A stretch of DNA of 23,078 nt from Moraxellaceae bacterium (GTDB taxonomy: Bacteria; Pseudomonadota; Gammaproteobacteria; Pseudomonadales; Moraxellaceae): NCBI GenBank assembly GCA_030684415.1, contig JAUXNL010000137.1:1-23078 (forward strand). The letters are read 5' to 3'. Positions 21,953 through 23,078 of this stretch are shown piece after piece. Positions within the stretch are counted from its first letter, which is position 1; the number at the start of each line of letters is the position of its first letter. Made by a program: the position numbers and the translations under genes. The notes below the pieces were generated by a model that searched no databases, was not told the DNA's origin, and saw nothing but the letters and a program-made list of their open reading frames with translations.

Positions 21953-23078
21953 TCAGCCGACCGGCAGCGCGGCGCCGAAATGGTTTTGCAAAAGATTGAC
22001 GAGAGTGGGCAGCAGCAGCGGCTTGCTCAGATAGTCATCCATGCCGGCGGCCAGGCAGGCGGAGCGGTGTTCTGGCAGGGCATGGGCGGTGAGCGCGACG
22101 ATGCAAAGCCGGCGTTGGCCCAGATGACGCTCAAGCGCGCGGATGGCGCGGGTGGTGTCATAGCCGTCAAGGCGCGGCATTTCGCAGTCCATCAACACCA
22201 GATCGTAGTTGTCATGCCCTTCACGCATCAGGTCGACCGCTTCGACACCGCTGCTGGCCAGACGTGGCTGGATGCCCAGCTTGCGCAACAGGCCGCCAAT
22301 CACCATCTGGTTGATCGGGTTGTCCTCCACCACCAGTACCCGCAGCCTTGAAAAACTGGGTAAGAGTCCGTCCGCGTTTCTGGCGGCGGGTAATGGTCGC
22401 AGGCCCGGTGTGAGCTGTGCGGTAAACCGGAAGCAGGTGCCCTCGCCACTGCGGCTGCGGGCGGAAATGTCGCCCCCCATCAGGCTCACCAGTTGCCGGC
22501 TGATGGTCAGGCCGAGCCCGGTGCCGCCGTATTCGCGTGAGGTGGAGGAGTCCGCCTGGGTAAACCAGTTGAACAGGCTGTCCATTTTTTCCGGTGCAAT
22601 CCCGATGCCGCTGTCTTCCACCTCGAACTGCAGAAGCAGGTGGTGGTCATCCGGGCTTTCCAGCAGGTTGACGCGCAACTCAACACGGCCACGTGCAGTG
22701 AATTTCACGGCATTGCTGAGCAGATTGAGCAACACCTGACGCAGGCGGTTGGGGTCGCCCCGTACACAGGCCGGAATCTCCGGTGCGACAGTGCACACCA
22801 GCGACAACGATTTTTCTTGGGCATTCAGTGAGAACACGCGCACACACTCGTCCAGCAAGGCATGCAGGTCGAAGTCGATGTTCTCGAGGGTGACTTTGCC
22901 GGCGGCAATCTTGGAGTAATCCAGGATGTCGTTGATGACATGCAGCAGGGCGTGGCCTGAGTTGTTCAGGGTTTCCACATAATTGCGTTGGGTATTGTCG
23001 AGAGGTGTGTCTTGCAGCAATTGCGTGATGCCGAGCAGTGCGTTCATGGGCGTGCGGATTTCGTGGCTCATCTTGGCC
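21953..23078 (-). CDS. Hybrid sensor histidine kinase, C-terminal part (cut by window edge)
   Basis: The visible 375 codons begin just before the phospho-acceptor helix: AKMSHEIRTPMNALLGITQL, with the His in SHEIRTP. The ATPase domain follows with LRQVLLNLLSNAVKFT (N box), VEDSGIGI, FNWFTQADSST and GGTGLGLTISRQL. A C-terminal receiver domain has LRVLVVEDNPINQ, acceptor Asp in LMDCEMPRLDGYD, ALTAHAL and DDYLSKPL. No Hpt domain follows, so a separate phosphotransfer protein is likely. Input and any membrane domains lie outside the window. The arrangement is like BarA/GacS-type kinases without the Hpt, but that similarity is not enough for a name. Confidence 0.94.
   Translation of the reverse strand, partial: AKMSHEIRTPMNALLGITQLLQDTPLDNTQRNYVETLNNSGHALLHVINDILDYSKIAAGKVTLENIDFDLHALLDECVRVFSLNAQEKSLSLVCTVAPEIPACVRGDPNRLRQVLLNLLSNAVKFTARGRVELRVNLLESPDDHHLLLQFEVEDSGIGIAPEKMDSLFNWFTQADSSTSREYGGTGLGLTISRQLVSLMGGDISARSRSGEGTCFRFTAQLTPGLRPLPAARNADGLLPSFSRLRVLVVEDNPINQMVIGGLLRKLGIQPRLASSGVEAVDLMREGHDNYDLVLMDCEMPRLDGYDTTRAIRALERHLGQRRLCIVALTAHALPEHRSACLAAGMDDYLSKPLLLPTLVNLLQNHFGAALPVG

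Overview
The window is chromosomal DNA of a GC-rich gammaproteobacterium. Two housekeeping blocks support this: valS–hypothetical–holC–pepA divergent from lptF–lptG on the left, and RDD gene–tRNA-Leu–queA–tgt–yajC–secD–secF on the right. From memory, both blocks lie close together in Pseudomonas-type genomes, so I favour the order Pseudomonadales or a near relative. The genus cannot be fixed from sequence alone.

Layout. 1-3681 (minus strand): 5' part of valS, a hypothetical coiled-coil protein, holC and pepA. 3822-5992 (plus): lptF and lptG, the inner-membrane parts of the LPS export machine. 5993-14431 looks like an accessory block between the two conserved clusters. It holds (a) a PP2C-type phosphatase, a small tail-anchored protein and an alpha/beta-hydrolase-like protein (6124-8244), closed by a clear terminator; (b) a cytoplasmic histidine kinase with a CBS-like input region and a response regulator with two receiver domains (8453-10789); (c) a minus-strand trio of an MbnP-like copper-protein candidate, an MbnH/MauG-like di-heme enzyme and an outer-membrane beta-barrel protein (11032-14331). 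14432-20955: RDD membrane protein, tRNA-Leu(CAA), queuosine genes queA-tgt, and the Sec accessory genes yajC-secD-secF. 20956-23078: a nested inverted repeat with a terminator, a Fur-box-controlled hemP small gene, a multi-hairpin repeat, and the 3' part of a hybrid sensor kinase running off the right edge.

The most interesting items are: (1) a short repeat family with perfect 16-bp terminal inverted repeats and several internal hairpins, present three times in intergenic DNA (641-803, 2097-2188 inverted and internally deleted, 21550-21714), whose first hairpin shows paired substitutions between copies; (2) the MbnP/MbnH-like pair with a dedicated beta-barrel gene translationally coupled to it; (3) the PP2C trio; (4) the small Fur/hemP unit, whose 55-codon gene is easily missed; (5) hairpins embedded in housekeeping operons (yajC/secD, queA tail, after secF).

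In function, the window joins envelope biogenesis (LptFG, SecDF-YajC), translation and tRNA modification (ValS, tRNA-Leu, QueA, Tgt), signal transduction (two kinase systems and a PP2C phosphatase) and metal handling (MbnP/MbnH-like trio, HemP).
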